This document shows, in pieces, positions 8,827 to 17,390 of a stretch of 64,000 bases of DNA. Position numbers and translations under genes: made by a program. Each line of letters opens with the position of its first letter. The stretch's first letter is position 1. The notes below the pieces were generated by a model. That model ran no database searches. It saw only the letters and a list, made by a program, of their open reading frames with translations, and was not told the origin of the DNA. This stretch comes from an uncultured bacterium (GTDB taxonomy: Bacteria > Elusimicrobiota > Elusimicrobia > Elusimicrobiales > Elusimicrobiaceae): NCBI GenBank assembly GCA_949296525.1, contig CASFOP010000003.1:1-64000 (forward strand), given 5' to 3'.

Positions 8827-9351
8827 TTATTTCATCCACTTTTTGCGGTCTTTCATTTCCTGTTTCCAGCGTTTTTGCGCCAGCTCATGGCGCCTTTGTG
8901 CTTCCCCGCTTAAAATATCGTCCACCCGCCGGGCTTTGATTTGCTCCAAATTGGCTTCCTGATCCTGTATCATTTTTTCCCAGCGGTCCATATCGGCGCG
9001 CGTGGCGGCAATGCGTTCTTTGCTCCAGGCAATGCCCTCATCCGTGGCTTCGGATACAATTTCCGCCAAACGCTCTTTTATTTGCGCTTTTTCTTCCTCG
9101 GATTTAGTTTTGCGGTAACGTTTGGTCAGTTTGCGTATTTCTTTATTGCGCGCGTCAAAGCGTTCTTTTTGCTCTTCGGGCGTCAGCGGCTGTGCTTGCG
9201 CCTGCACGTTTTTTTGGGCGGGCACCAGCTTGGCGGCTTTAACCGTCTGCGGGCCGGCGGAAGCCTGCTCCGTCATCGGGGGCTGCACTTCCTGTGCAAA
9301 TAGACCCGAAGCCATACATAAAATTCCCGCCGCCAAACAAATATTTTTCAT
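8827..9351 (-). CDS. Secreted charged coiled-coil protein
   Basis: 174 residues, function not recognised. It has a clear signal peptide (MKNICLAAGILCMASGLFA, cleavage after AQ region near residue 19-20) and an Ala/Pro/Gln-rich linker to about residue 60. A long, very charged helix follows (LTPEEQKERFDARNKEIRKL and onward), rich in Lys, Arg and Glu up to the C-terminus, suggesting a periplasmic coiled coil. Two adjacent ATGs exist (9354 and 9351). GGAGG lies 4 nt before the first and 7 nt before the second, so the second is chosen. It is the last gene of the minus-strand run from rlmN. Confidence 0.72.
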   Translation of the reverse strand: MKNICLAAGILCMASGLFAQEVQPPMTEQASAGPQTVKAAKLVPAQKNVQAQAQPLTPEEQKERFDARNKEIRKLTKRYRKTKSEEEKAQIKERLAEIVSEATDEGIAWSKERIAATRADMDRWEKMIQDQEANLEQIKARRVDDILSGEAQRRHELAQKRWKQEMKDRKKWMK

Positions 9352-9363
9352 CATTTCTCCTCC

Positions 9364-9696
9364 CTAATGTCCGAGCGTTTTGGAAAACAAACTGATCACG
9401 GCCACACCGGCCACAATCAGCCCAATGCCCAACAGGGCCGGCCCGTCCAGCCGCTGGCGGAAAATCAGATATCCGCCCAGCCCCGTCAGCACAATACCCA
9501 AAGCACTCCACAACGCATACGCCACCGCCAAATTAATGCTGCGCAGCGTCAGGCTTAAACAATAAAAAGAACCCGCATACGCCGCCGCCGTCAACAGCGA
9601 AAACCACAGCCGCGTAAACCCGTCGCTGGCTTTTAAAGAATTGGTACCTACGACTTCCAAGACAATGGCACAAACTAAATACACATAAGGCTTCAT
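9364..9696 (-). CDS. Small multidrug resistance (SMR/EmrE-type) transporter
   Basis: 110 residues with four transmembrane helices, the standard SMR size. The membrane-embedded acidic residue Glu14 (AIVLEVVGT) is at the same position as in EmrE, and the conserved YALWSALG follows in helix 3. SMR proteins exchange protons for cationic drugs, polyamines or guanidinium. The start at 9696 (MKPYVYLV) is chosen because longer starts only add a basic, non-membrane extension. It starts 2 nt after the queC stop, so it is cotranscribed. Substrate unknown. Confidence 0.85.
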   Translation of the reverse strand: MKPYVYLVCAIVLEVVGTNSLKASDGFTRLWFSLLTAAAYAGSFYCLSLTLRSINLAVAYALWSALGIVLTGLGGYLIFRQRLDGPALLGIGLIVAGVAVISLFSKTLGH

Positions 9697-9698
9697 AT

Positions 9699-10370
9699 TT
9701 ATTGCACGCTGCCGTCTTTTACGCCCGCTTCGGCAAAGCCGCGCGCGCGCAGTTTGCAGGAGTCGCAGTGCCCGCAAGGCTTGTCCCCGCCGTTGTAACA
9801 GCTCCAGGTCAGTTCAAACGGCACGCCAAGCTTAGCTCCCAAACGCACGATATCGGCTTTGTTTAAATCCATCAGCGGGGCCAACACCTCCACACCGCAG
9901 GTTACGCCGCGCTCGGTACCGCGGTTAATCGCTTCGCGCGCTGCATTGAAAAATGCCGGCGTGCAGTCGGGATATCCCGAAAAATCCACGGCATTGGGGC
10001 CGGCCACGATGGCGTCGGCACGGACGGCGTCCATCAAAGAAGCCGCTACGGACAAAAACACCAGGTTGCGGCCGGGCACATAGGTAGAGGGTATTTTACC
10101 GCTTTCTATTTCTTCCATGGGCTGGTCGGGGATCGGCTGGTTTTTATCCACCAGTGAACTGGACGCCAGCCATGGGAAATCCAACGTTACAAAATGCTGT
10201 TTTACGCCCAGTTTCTCGGCAATTTGGCAGGCCGAACGCACTTCCCGGTCATGCTTCTGCCCGTAAGAAACGGTCAGCGTTTCGCACTCATAGCCCTTGT
10301 CCAGAGCCCAGTATAAACAGGTGGTGCTGTCCAACCCGCCGGAAAACAATACAATGGCTTTCTTTTTCAT
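9699..10370 (-). CDS. queC: 7-cyano-7-deazaguanine synthase
   Basis: 223 residues, typical for QueC. It converts 7-carboxy-7-deazaguanine to preQ0 with ATP and ammonia in queuosine biosynthesis. The PP-loop FSGGLDST is at residues 9-16. The C-terminal zinc site is complete: Cys191 followed by C199-x2-C202-x2-C205 (CGHCDSC). It follows the lipoprotein gene by 3 nt and is followed by the SMR gene after 2 nt, so the three form one transcript. The other queuosine genes (queD, queE, queF) are not in the window. Confidence 0.95.
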   Translation of the reverse strand: MKKKAIVLFSGGLDSTTCLYWALDKGYECETLTVSYGQKHDREVRSACQIAEKLGVKQHFVTLDFPWLASSSLVDKNQPIPDQPMEEIESGKIPSTYVPGRNLVFLSVAASLMDAVRADAIVAGPNAVDFSGYPDCTPAFFNAAREAINRGTERGVTCGVEVLAPLMDLNKADIVRLGAKLGVPFELTWSCYNGGDKPCGHCDSCKLRARGFAEAGVKDGSVQ

Positions 10371-10373
10371 AAT

Positions 10374-10808
10374 TTACAATCCTAAACTGGCGTTTAACGC
10401 CCCGTCTATTTCAAATTCCTCAATGGCTTTGAGATCTTTTTCATCCAAATTATCTACATATTTAAGGGCATACACAATCAACGTCACTTTGGGATTTGGC
10501 GCACCGTCTTCGGCACTGTTATATTGTCCCAGGAACATGGCATCTGCTCCTTTGGCGGCCACATACTTGCGTGCCTTTTCCACACCGCGTTTTAGCGTAT
10601 CCCTGTCCGGCTCCAGGTTTTTAATGCGCAAAAGCCCCAAATTGCCGTACGGGCGGGTAATTTGGCTTTTATCCGTCAAAATTTCCACATCCGGCGGCAT
10701 GGTCTGCGGAAACTCCGGCCCGATGGGTATCCAGTCCATGTTAGCCTGATTGAGTGTGGCACAGGCTCCCAATAAAAACATAAACGGCAAAACCCAAAGT
10801 CTTTTCAT
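10374..10808 (-). CDS. Predicted lipoprotein of unknown function
   Basis: 144 residues. The N-terminus is a lipoprotein signal with lipobox LLGAC (lipidated Cys at residue 16), followed by a mature domain of about 128 residues. I recognise no family. The middle part (KARKYVAAKGADAMFLGQY) resembles the helix-strand pattern of small periplasmic stress or DUF lipoproteins that follow 'A-x-x-x-GAD', but this is only an impression. A strong AGGAGGG lies just upstream of the ATG. It sits between rlmN and queC on the same strand. Confidence 0.75.
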   Translation of the reverse strand: MKRLWVLPFMFLLGACATLNQANMDWIPIGPEFPQTMPPDVEILTDKSQITRPYGNLGLLRIKNLEPDRDTLKRGVEKARKYVAAKGADAMFLGQYNSAEDGAPNPKVTLIVYALKYVDNLDEKDLKAIEEFEIDGALNASLGL

Positions 10809-10817
10809 ATTTCCCTC

Positions 10818-11837
10818 CTAATTTTTAGACGCCAGCTGCCCGCAGGCCGCACTGATGTCATTGCCCATACTTTTGCGTATGGTTACGCCAATGCCCATGG
10901 CTTTAAGCGCATCGGCCATATCCTGCACGGCGCGGTCATCTGTTTTTTGGCCGCGGCCCAAATTGCAGGCAATCAAATTGACATGCAGCAAATAACTGAA
11001 TTTGCTGTCCCGTATCCATTTGCCCAGTTTGCGGATATGCTCAGGCCGGTTGTTTACCCCGTCTATGACGGCATATTCCAAAAACACCTGCCGCCCTGTC
11101 AGGGCCAGGTATTCGTCCAGCGCATTGCGCAGTTCTTCCAAATCCCAGCGGCGGTTAACCGGCATAAGTTTGCTGCGCTCGTCATTATCGGCGTTATGCA
11201 AAGATACGGCCAGGTTGACCTGTGGCAAATCCACGGCCAGCTTATGCAGTTTATCCGCCACTCCCGACGTGGAAATGGAAATGTGCCGCGCGCCGATATT
11301 TAAAAAATCGGGGTTGGTTAAATTTTGTACGGCTTTGACCACATTCAAATAGTTCAGCAGCGGCTCCCCCATGCCCATAAATACCACATGGGAAATACGC
11401 TCGCCGATTTTTTCTTTTTTCACATACTGAAACCACATCAGCACCTGGTCGGCAATTTCTTCGTCCGTCAGATCCCGTTTAAAGCCCATGCGCCCCGTAC
11501 TGCAGAAACTGCAGCGCATCGGGCATCCCACCTGTGTGGATACGCACACGCTCCAGCCGTCATGCGGTTTTAACAGCACGGTTTCAATCAGCAGGCCGTC
11601 TTTAAGTTTTAACAGGGCCTTGGCCACGCGGTCCTGCTCGGATAACACCATTTTTTTTACGGTAAAACTTAAAATCGGCCGTTCCTGCTCCAGCTGGCTG
11701 CGCAGCCCTGCGGGCAGGGCCGTGGCTTCCTGCCAGGACGTAATGCCGTTTTTATAGACAGCGTCTTTTACCTGGGCAATGCGGTAGTTGGGCAGCCCCG
11801 CGTTTTTAATAAATTGTTTGACATATTCAAAATTCAT
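10818..11837 (-). CDS. rlmN: 23S rRNA (adenine2503-C2)/tRNA adenine37-C2 methyltransferase
   Basis: 339 residues from the preferred start. Radical-SAM methyltransferase that methylates A2503 of 23S rRNA and A37 of some tRNAs. The [4Fe-4S] motif is GCPMRCSFCSTG (CxxxCxxC). The resolving Cys is in the C-terminal DISAACGQL, and the methyl-carrying Cys region VCVSTQVGC is present. The ATG at 11837 is preferred to 11846 because AAAGGA is 8 nt upstream of it, while it touches the earlier ATG. It is the first gene of the minus-strand group that continues to the lipoprotein and queC. Confidence 0.95.
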   Translation of the reverse strand: MNFEYVKQFIKNAGLPNYRIAQVKDAVYKNGITSWQEATALPAGLRSQLEQERPILSFTVKKMVLSEQDRVAKALLKLKDGLLIETVLLKPHDGWSVCVSTQVGCPMRCSFCSTGRMGFKRDLTDEEIADQVLMWFQYVKKEKIGERISHVVFMGMGEPLLNYLNVVKAVQNLTNPDFLNIGARHISISTSGVADKLHKLAVDLPQVNLAVSLHNADNDERSKLMPVNRRWDLEELRNALDEYLALTGRQVFLEYAVIDGVNNRPEHIRKLGKWIRDSKFSYLLHVNLIACNLGRGQKTDDRAVQDMADALKAMGIGVTIRKSMGNDISAACGQLASKN

Positions 11838-11945
11838 AAGGCTCATCCTTTCGGAAAATCAATTTTATTTTATCATTTTTACGGCCCCTGCCAATGCATG
11901 CTGGAAACGAAAAAGGGATATTTTGCATATATAAGGTAAGAAAAA

Positions 11946-11974
11946 GTGAAAAAATGCCCGTTTTTTAGTATAAT
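11946..11974 (+). promoter_or_regulatory. Promoter of the phosphohexomutase gene, near-leaderless
   Basis: The -35-like GTGAAA (11946-11951, 4 of 6 matches to TTGACA), a 17-bp spacer and a perfect TATAAT (11969-11974) end 9 nt before ATG 11984. Initiation would leave a 5' UTR of only 0-4 nt. There is no Shine-Dalgarno sequence. Confidence 0.65.
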
Positions 11975-11983
11975 ACCTGCACT

Positions 11984-13471
11984 ATGAGTGAAGATATTAA
12001 ATTCAGTACATCCGGTTTCCGGGCGGTTATTGCGGAAGGGCTGACAGCGCAGTCAGTACAGCGTCTGGCCTTCGGTATTGCCGACCACGTTTTGGAAAAT
12101 TCTTTCTACGGCTTTGAAGGCAGCGGCTATCAAAAGCACTGCCAGGCCCAGGGCAAAAACCCCAAAAAACCATTGGTTATCATCGGTTACGACACGCGCT
12201 TTCTGTCCAAGCAGCTGGCGTATGTGGCGGCCAATGTGTTTTTGGCCTGCGGTATCGGCGTCAAAATGGCCGACGAACCGCTGCCCACGCCGGTGGCGGA
12301 ATGGAACGTGCTGAAAGAGGCGGCCGTCGGCGCCGTGGTTATTACGGGCAGCGAGGCGGAATACAATGTCTGCGGGTTGAAGTGGATAGCCTATTACGGC
12401 GGCATTGCCAACAATGAAATCGTGGAAGACATTGAAAAACGCACCCCGGGCCCTTCGGCGCAGGTGCTGAAAACCTCGTCCACGGAGTTTGACCATTTAA
12501 ATTCCGCCGTCGTGCCCACCAATACGCTGAAAAAAGAATACATGAGCCATTTGGAAAAACTGCTGGACGGCAAAGCGCTGAAAAAATCCAAGCTGAAAAT
12601 CGCACTGGACCCGCTGTTCGGCACAGCGCAGTATTATTTCCGCGCGCCGCTGGAAAAACACGGTGTCACCGTGGAAGCGGTAGACGAAGGCACGGATGTG
12701 CTGTTCGGCGGAAAAGTGCCCAACGCCGGCCCCGTCAGCCTGGAAGATTTAAAGAAACTGGTGCTTGCCAAAAAAATGCACCTGGGCATTGCCTGCAACC
12801 CCGATTGCGACAAATTCGGTATTATTGATTCCGACGGGGAATGGATATCCCCCAACGAAATCGGCCCCATGCTTTTGCACCACATGGTCAAAAATAAAAA
12901 GCTCAAAGGCCGCGTGGTGCGCAGCGTGATTACCTCCACGCTTTTTGACCAGGTGGCCAAGGCGCACGGACTGATGCTGCGCGAAACGCCCGTCGGCTTT
13001 AAATACATCACCGAACTGATGACCACGGGCCAGTACATTATGGGGATGGAGGAGTCCGGCGGCATCGCCGTGGCCAACCATATCCCCGACAAAGACGGAC
13101 TGCTGGCGTGTTTTTTGGTGGTGGACATGCTGGCCGTGGAAGGCAAAACGCTCAAACAGCTGCGCAAAGAATTTTACAAACAATACCGTCCCATGTATGA
13201 CCAAAAGGTCAGTATCCCCAAGACCGAAACGGAAATCAACCGCATCATGGAACGGCTGGACATCAAACCCCCCCTGGCTGTAAACAAAACCTCCGTGTGG
13301 CGCATAGACTCCACAGACGGCTTCAAATTTATTTTGAAGGGAGGCAGCTGGCTGGCCATACGGCCCTCCAGCACCGAGCGGCGCATCCGCCTGTATGCGG
13401 AAGCACCCGACGAAAAATTGCCCGCCGTATTAATTAAGGAAGGCAAAAAAATCATAGACAGTATCGTCTGA
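11984..13471 (+). CDS. Atypical alpha-D-phosphohexomutase (phosphoglucomutase/phosphomannomutase family)
   Basis: 495 residues with the four-domain family layout. The start (STSGFRAVI) and the sugar-binding loop MGMEESGGIA are normal, as is the phosphate-binding C-terminal loop (IRPSSTERRIRLY). The catalytic loop, usually TASHNP, reads ITGSEAEYNVCG: Ser123 is kept, but the following His-Asn-Pro is replaced. The metal loop, usually DPDxDR, reads NPDCDK (Asn272, Asp274, Asp276, Lys277). The enzyme may interconvert hexose 1- and 6-phosphates, or the changes may alter specificity or activity. It is the first gene of a run with enolase (22-nt gap), suggesting a role in central sugar metabolism. 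The promoter indicates a leaderless mRNA. Confidence 0.82.
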   Translation: MSEDIKFSTSGFRAVIAEGLTAQSVQRLAFGIADHVLENSFYGFEGSGYQKHCQAQGKNPKKPLVIIGYDTRFLSKQLAYVAANVFLACGIGVKMADEPLPTPVAEWNVLKEAAVGAVVITGSEAEYNVCGLKWIAYYGGIANNEIVEDIEKRTPGPSAQVLKTSSTEFDHLNSAVVPTNTLKKEYMSHLEKLLDGKALKKSKLKIALDPLFGTAQYYFRAPLEKHGVTVEAVDEGTDVLFGGKVPNAGPVSLEDLKKLVLAKKMHLGIACNPDCDKFGIIDSDGEWISPNEIGPMLLHHMVKNKKLKGRVVRSVITSTLFDQVAKAHGLMLRETPVGFKYITELMTTGQYIMGMEESGGIAVANHIPDKDGLLACFLVVDMLAVEGKTLKQLRKEFYKQYRPMYDQKVSIPKTETEINRIMERLDIKPPLAVNKTSVWRIDSTDGFKFILKGGSWLAIRPSSTERRIRLYAEAPDEKLPAVLIKEGKKIIDSIV

Positions 13472-13493
13472 TGTTTGGACGGAGGGGAGGCTT

Positions 13494-14765
13494 ATGGCCC
13501 GTATTAAAAAAGTAACCGGCAGAGAAGTGTTGGATTCCCGTGGATACCCAACGGTGGCCGCGGACGTGGTGTTGGACGACGGCAGCACCGGCACCGCCAT
13601 GGTGCCCAGCGGGGCAAGCACCGGCTCGCACGAAGCGCTGGAGCTGCGCGACGGCGGCACGCGTTACAACGGCAAAGGCGTACTTAAGGCCGTGGCCAAT
13701 GTGGGCAAAATTGCCAAGCGCGTCTGCGGCATGGACGCAAACGACATTCGCCTGATTGACGACACCATGATCGCCCTGGACGGCACGGAAAACAAAAGCA
13801 AACTGGGCGCCAATGCCATGCTGGCCGTGTCCATGGCTGTTTTGCGCGCGGGCGCGCAGAGTGCGGGCAAACCGCTGTATGAACACATACGCGACTGCTA
13901 CGGGCTTAAATCCAGACAATACATCCTGCCCACGCCGATGCTCAACATCGTCAACGGCGGCAAGCACGCCGATTCGGGCCTGGACGTGCAGGAATTTATG
14001 ATTGTGCCGGCCAAGGCAAAGACCTTCTCCGAAGCCCTGCAATGGGCGGCTGAAACCTATCATGTACTTAAAGACATTTTGAAGAAAGCGGGGCAGGTCA
14101 TCGCCGTAGGCGACGAAGGCGGTTTTGCGCCGAAAATTGCCAAACACGAAGACGTACTCAAAACGCTGGTGGCCGCCTGCAAAAAGGCCAAACATGCGTC
14201 CATGTCTTTGGCGATGGACTGCGCGGCCAGCGAGTTTTACAAAAAAGGCAAATACCATTTTGAAAAGAAAGACTACACCGCCGAGCAAATGACAAAAATT
14301 TACGAAGGCTGGTGCAAGAAATTCCCCATCGTGTCCATAGAGGACCCGCTGCAGGAGGACGACTGGACGGGCTGGAAACACATCACCGAAAAGCTGGGCA
14401 AGAAAATCCGCCTGGTGGGCGATGATTTGTTTGTCACCAATCCCGCCCGCCTGCAAACGGGCATTGAACAGAAAGCGGCCAACGCCATTCTCATCAAGCT
14501 CAACCAAATCGGCACGGTGTCGGAAACCATAGACGTTATTTTAAAGGCCCACAAAGCCAACTATTCGTGCATCATTTCGCACCGCTCCGGCGAGACGGAA
14601 GACAGTTTTATCGCCGATCTGGCCGTAGCCACCAATGCAGGCGCCATTAAAACCGGCGCGCCGGCGCGCGCCGAGCGCACGGCCAAATACAACCGCCTGC
14701 TGCAAATTGAACACGAACTGGGCAAAAAGGCTTCCTACGCCAAAGACAAAGCATTTAAGAAATGA
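13494..14765 (+). CDS. eno: Enolase
   Basis: 423 residues. It dehydrates 2-phosphoglycerate to phosphoenolpyruvate in glycolysis. Visible hallmarks: the GASTGSHEALELRDG mobile loop near residue 38, GDEGGFAPK near 206, the SIEDPLQEDDW metal site and IKLNQIGT with its Lys. SHRSGETEDSFIADLAVAT is close to the C-terminus, and the substrate Lys is in AIKTG. The usual GQIKTGSxxRSER tail reads GAIKTGAPARAER, a mild variant. GGAGG precedes the ATG. It overlaps the ftsB-like gene by ATGA, an eno-ftsB pairing common in bacteria. Confidence 0.97.
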   Translation: MARIKKVTGREVLDSRGYPTVAADVVLDDGSTGTAMVPSGASTGSHEALELRDGGTRYNGKGVLKAVANVGKIAKRVCGMDANDIRLIDDTMIALDGTENKSKLGANAMLAVSMAVLRAGAQSAGKPLYEHIRDCYGLKSRQYILPTPMLNIVNGGKHADSGLDVQEFMIVPAKAKTFSEALQWAAETYHVLKDILKKAGQVIAVGDEGGFAPKIAKHEDVLKTLVAACKKAKHASMSLAMDCAASEFYKKGKYHFEKKDYTAEQMTKIYEGWCKKFPIVSIEDPLQEDDWTGWKHITEKLGKKIRLVGDDLFVTNPARLQTGIEQKAANAILIKLNQIGTVSETIDVILKAHKANYSCIISHRSGETEDSFIADLAVATNAGAIKTGAPARAERTAKYNRLLQIEHELGKKASYAKDKAFKK

Positions 14766-15058
14766 ACGACTTAAAAGCTTATGTAATACGCTACCGCAAA
14801 CCGCTGCTTGCCGCCGTACTGGCGGTGGCGGCGGTTTGCTGGTTTTTGGGCAGCAGCTTTGTAAATTTAATCCATAATAAAATGGAGTTTAACCGTTTAA
14901 CCCGCCTCAGCGCGGAGCTGGACACACAATACGAAGACCTGCAAAAACGCCTGGAACTGCTTAAAAAACAGGATCCCGCCTATTTGGAACGCGTGGCACG
15001 CGTGGAGTATCACATGTCCGCACCCGGTGAGACGGAATTTCGCTTTACGCCAAACTGA
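14762..15058 (+). CDS. FtsB/DivIC-family septum formation initiator
   Basis: 98 residues, the usual size. A short cytoplasmic N-terminus, one transmembrane helix at about 14-36 (PLLAAVLAVAAVCWFLGSSF) and a periplasmic coiled coil (LTRLSAELDTQYEDLQKRL) ending in a DPAYLERVARVEY segment match FtsB/DivIC. The protein would join the FtsQLB-like divisome complex. The call rests on topology, the C-terminal motif and the position right after enolase, with which it overlaps by 4 bases. Confidence 0.85.
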   Translation: MNDLKAYVIRYRKPLLAAVLAVAAVCWFLGSSFVNLIHNKMEFNRLTRLSAELDTQYEDLQKRLELLKKQDPAYLERVARVEYHMSAPGETEFRFTPN

Positions 15059-15077
15059 TTTTTATAAAGGAACCGCT

Positions 15078-15686
15078 ATGAACATAGACGTATTGGAACT
15101 GGGCCCCATGGAAAATTGCACCTATCTGGTCAGCGAAGGAAAAAACGCCCTGCTGATTGATCCGGCCTGGGACATGAATTTTATTGAGCATACCTTAAAA
15201 CAAAAAGGCCTGGAGTTGCTGGCCGTATTTTTCACGCACGGGCATTTTGACCATGTCAAAGAAGCCGACAAGCTGCTGCGCGCTTACGATTTAAAAGCCT
15301 ATATAGAGCAAAATGACGTTGCTTTAAGCGGTCTTCCGGCGGAAGTTTTGCAGCCGTACAGTGGGGAACAAAATTTAAAAATCGGCCCGTTTAATATACA
15401 CATTATCCCCACGCCCGGGCATACGGCGGGCGGGGTGTGTCTGCAAATAGGAGACGCGCTGTTCACCGGGGACACGCTTTTCCCGGGGGCGTGCGGGCGC
15501 GTGGACCTGCCTTCTTCCGACGCGCGGGAAATGCGCAAAAGCCTTTTAAAACTGTCCAAACTGCCCGATGATACGCGCATATTTTCCGGGCACCGCTACG
15601 GCGGAGGATGTTCGTCCAACATCGGCTATGAGCGCATCGCCAACCCATTTATGCGCAACGCCATCAAAGATGAAAAGGTAATCTAA
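15078..15686 (+). CDS. MBL-fold metallohydrolase (glyoxalase II-like)
   Basis: 202 residues. Metallo-beta-lactamase fold with the binuclear metal motif THGHFDH at about residue 57-63. The second-shell pieces TPGHTAGG and FTGDTLFPGACGR follow, and the terminal metal His is in FSGHRYG. Short glyoxalase-II-like hydrolases of this type usually act on thioesters or related substrates; the exact one is unknown. AAAGGA is 6 nt upstream of the chosen ATG, which excludes a longer in-frame start at 15027. The TAA overlaps the lgt ATG by one base, so the genes are coupled. Confidence 0.87.
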   Translation: MNIDVLELGPMENCTYLVSEGKNALLIDPAWDMNFIEHTLKQKGLELLAVFFTHGHFDHVKEADKLLRAYDLKAYIEQNDVALSGLPAEVLQPYSGEQNLKIGPFNIHIIPTPGHTAGGVCLQIGDALFTGDTLFPGACGRVDLPSSDAREMRKSLLKLSKLPDDTRIFSGHRYGGGCSSNIGYERIANPFMRNAIKDEKVI

Positions 15687-16474
15687 TGCACCCCGTACTT
15701 TTACATATCGGTTCATTTGAGCTGGCCTCTTACGGGCTGATGACCGCGCTGGCTTATGCGGCGGCCGCGTGGTATTTGTACAAACGCCTGCGTTATATTC
15801 AGCTGGACAAAGACACTTTTTGGAACATTATTTTTATTGCCTTCGTGTCGGCGCTGCTGGGCTCCAAACTGCTTTATTTAATCGTTTCCTGGCCGGAAAT
15901 GGGCGCCACGTTTGCACAGCGGCTGGCCAACGCCGTAAAAGATATACGCTACGGCTTTGTATTTTTCGGCGGGGCCGTAACGGCCATTGCCGCCCTGCTG
16001 GTTTACTTAAAAAAGAAAAAACTGCCCGTATTAAAAACGGCAGACTTTTTAATCGTGGGCCTGCCCATCGGGCACGCCATCGGGCGCATAGGCTGTTTTT
16101 TGGCGGGGTGCTGCTTTGGCAAACCCACCTCCATGCCGTGGGGCGTGGTATTTACGGACCCGCACAGCCTGGTGGCGCGGGAATATTTGGGCGTACACCT
16201 GCACCCGACGCAGCTGTACGAGGTTTTGGCCAACATCATTTTATTTTTCGTGCTTCAACATTATTATAAAAAACCGCATAAAAATGGCGCGGTGCTGGCG
16301 ATGTACGTCATCGGATACAGCGTAATCCGCTTCGGGATAGAGTTCTTCCGCGGGGACTTCCGCGGGGAATATATTTTGGGGCTTTCCCCCTCCCAATGCA
16401 TCGCGCTGGCGGCCGTTTTGGTTACGCTGGTGGTTATGCGGTTTTTGAAAAAGGACGCGTCCCATGCCGGATAA
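15686..16474 (+). CDS. lgt: Prolipoprotein diacylglyceryl transferase
   Basis: 262 residues. Inner-membrane enzyme that transfers diacylglycerol from phosphatidylglycerol to the lipobox Cys of prolipoproteins, the first step of lipoprotein maturation. It has several membrane helices and the signature HAIGRIGCFLAGCCFGKPTS at about residue 131-150, then the essential HPTQLYE region near 172. Several lipobox proteins in this window are potential clients. It is coupled to the genes on both sides (TAATG at the start, 11-nt overlap with the pseudouridine synthase). Confidence 0.95.
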   Translation: MHPVLLHIGSFELASYGLMTALAYAAAAWYLYKRLRYIQLDKDTFWNIIFIAFVSALLGSKLLYLIVSWPEMGATFAQRLANAVKDIRYGFVFFGGAVTAIAALLVYLKKKKLPVLKTADFLIVGLPIGHAIGRIGCFLAGCCFGKPTSMPWGVVFTDPHSLVAREYLGVHLHPTQLYEVLANIILFFVLQHYYKKPHKNGAVLAMYVIGYSVIRFGIEFFRGDFRGEYILGLSPSQCIALAAVLVTLVVMRFLKKDASHAG

Positions 16475-17390
16475 AAAAATACTGGATTTCACGGGTTATT
16501 CCCGCCGTTTGGACATTTTCGCCGCAGACGAACTGCCGCAGTTTTCCCGCTCCATTGTGCAGAAAATGATTAAAGACGGCAAAATTACCGTCAACGGAAA
16601 AAAAGTAAAACCCTCCTGGCCGCTGCAGGAAGGCGAAAAAGTGGAAATAGAGCTGCCGCAGGCACAGGAGCAAAACGGCAAACTGGCGGATCTGATTATT
16701 GCCGACGGAAAAGACTATTTTGTCATCAATAAACCCGCCGGCATGCTGGTGCACCCGCAAAGTCCCGTCTGGGAAACCAACCCCGAGGCGGCCTTTGCCT
16801 CCGAAGAAACCCTGGTATCTTTGGTGCTTTCCAATCCCCCCAAAGGCTTTGATATAAACACGCCGCGCGCGGGTTTGGTGCACCGGCTGGACCGTGAAAC
16901 CAGCGGGGTCATGCTGCTGGCCAAAAACGAAGCATTTCAGCAAGCCATGACGCAGCTGTTTGCCTCACGCGAAGTGCATAAAACCTATCATTCCATCGCC
17001 TGCGGCGAAATACCCGACGACGCCGGCACCATAGACGTGCCCATCGGGCGCGTGGCCGGAGGCAAAATAAAAGCCTCCGACGTCGGGCGCGAAGCCGTCA
17101 CGGACTATAAAGTATTAGAGCGCAAAAACGGTTTTACCTATGTGGAGCTGTATCCGCGCACGGGCCGCACCAACCAGCTGCGCGTGCATTTAAGCTGGCT
17201 GGGATACCCCGTGCTGGGGGACTGGCTGTATAAAGGGGCCACGGCGGACCGCCTGATGCTTCATGCGCGGAAGCTGGACTTTAAACACCCGCTGACAGGA
17301 AGAAAAATGACCTTTGAAGCGCCCGTCACGCCGGACTTTCTGGACGCCTGGGACAGGGTAACCGGGGAAGGGAAAGCGCTCAACGGGTAA
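16464..17390 (+). CDS. RluA-family pseudouridine synthase
   Basis: 308 residues, close to RluD/RluC size. An N-terminal S4 RNA-binding domain (about 17-80, FSRSIVQKMIKDGKITVNGK) precedes the catalytic domain with HRLDRETSGVMLLAK, whose Asp is the nucleophile. YPRTGRTNQLRVHL follows near residue 230. It modifies uridines in 23S rRNA or tRNA; RluD-like from the S4 domain, but the target position cannot be read from sequence. The start overlaps lgt by 11 nt. The 3' end overlaps the convergent pilin gene by 11 bp, leaving no room for a terminator. Confidence 0.9.
   Translation: MPDKKILDFTGYSRRLDIFAADELPQFSRSIVQKMIKDGKITVNGKKVKPSWPLQEGEKVEIELPQAQEQNGKLADLIIADGKDYFVINKPAGMLVHPQSPVWETNPEAAFASEETLVSLVLSNPPKGFDINTPRAGLVHRLDRETSGVMLLAKNEAFQQAMTQLFASREVHKTYHSIACGEIPDDAGTIDVPIGRVAGGKIKASDVGREAVTDYKVLERKNGFTYVELYPRTGRTNQLRVHLSWLGYPVLGDWLYKGATADRLMLHARKLDFKHPLTGRKMTFEAPVTPDFLDAWDRVTGEGKALNG

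Noticed and set aside
9699..10808. PreQ1 riboswitch for queC
   Set aside because: queC lies inside an operon, 3 nt after the lipoprotein gene, and no aptamer-like sequence is visible before the operon.
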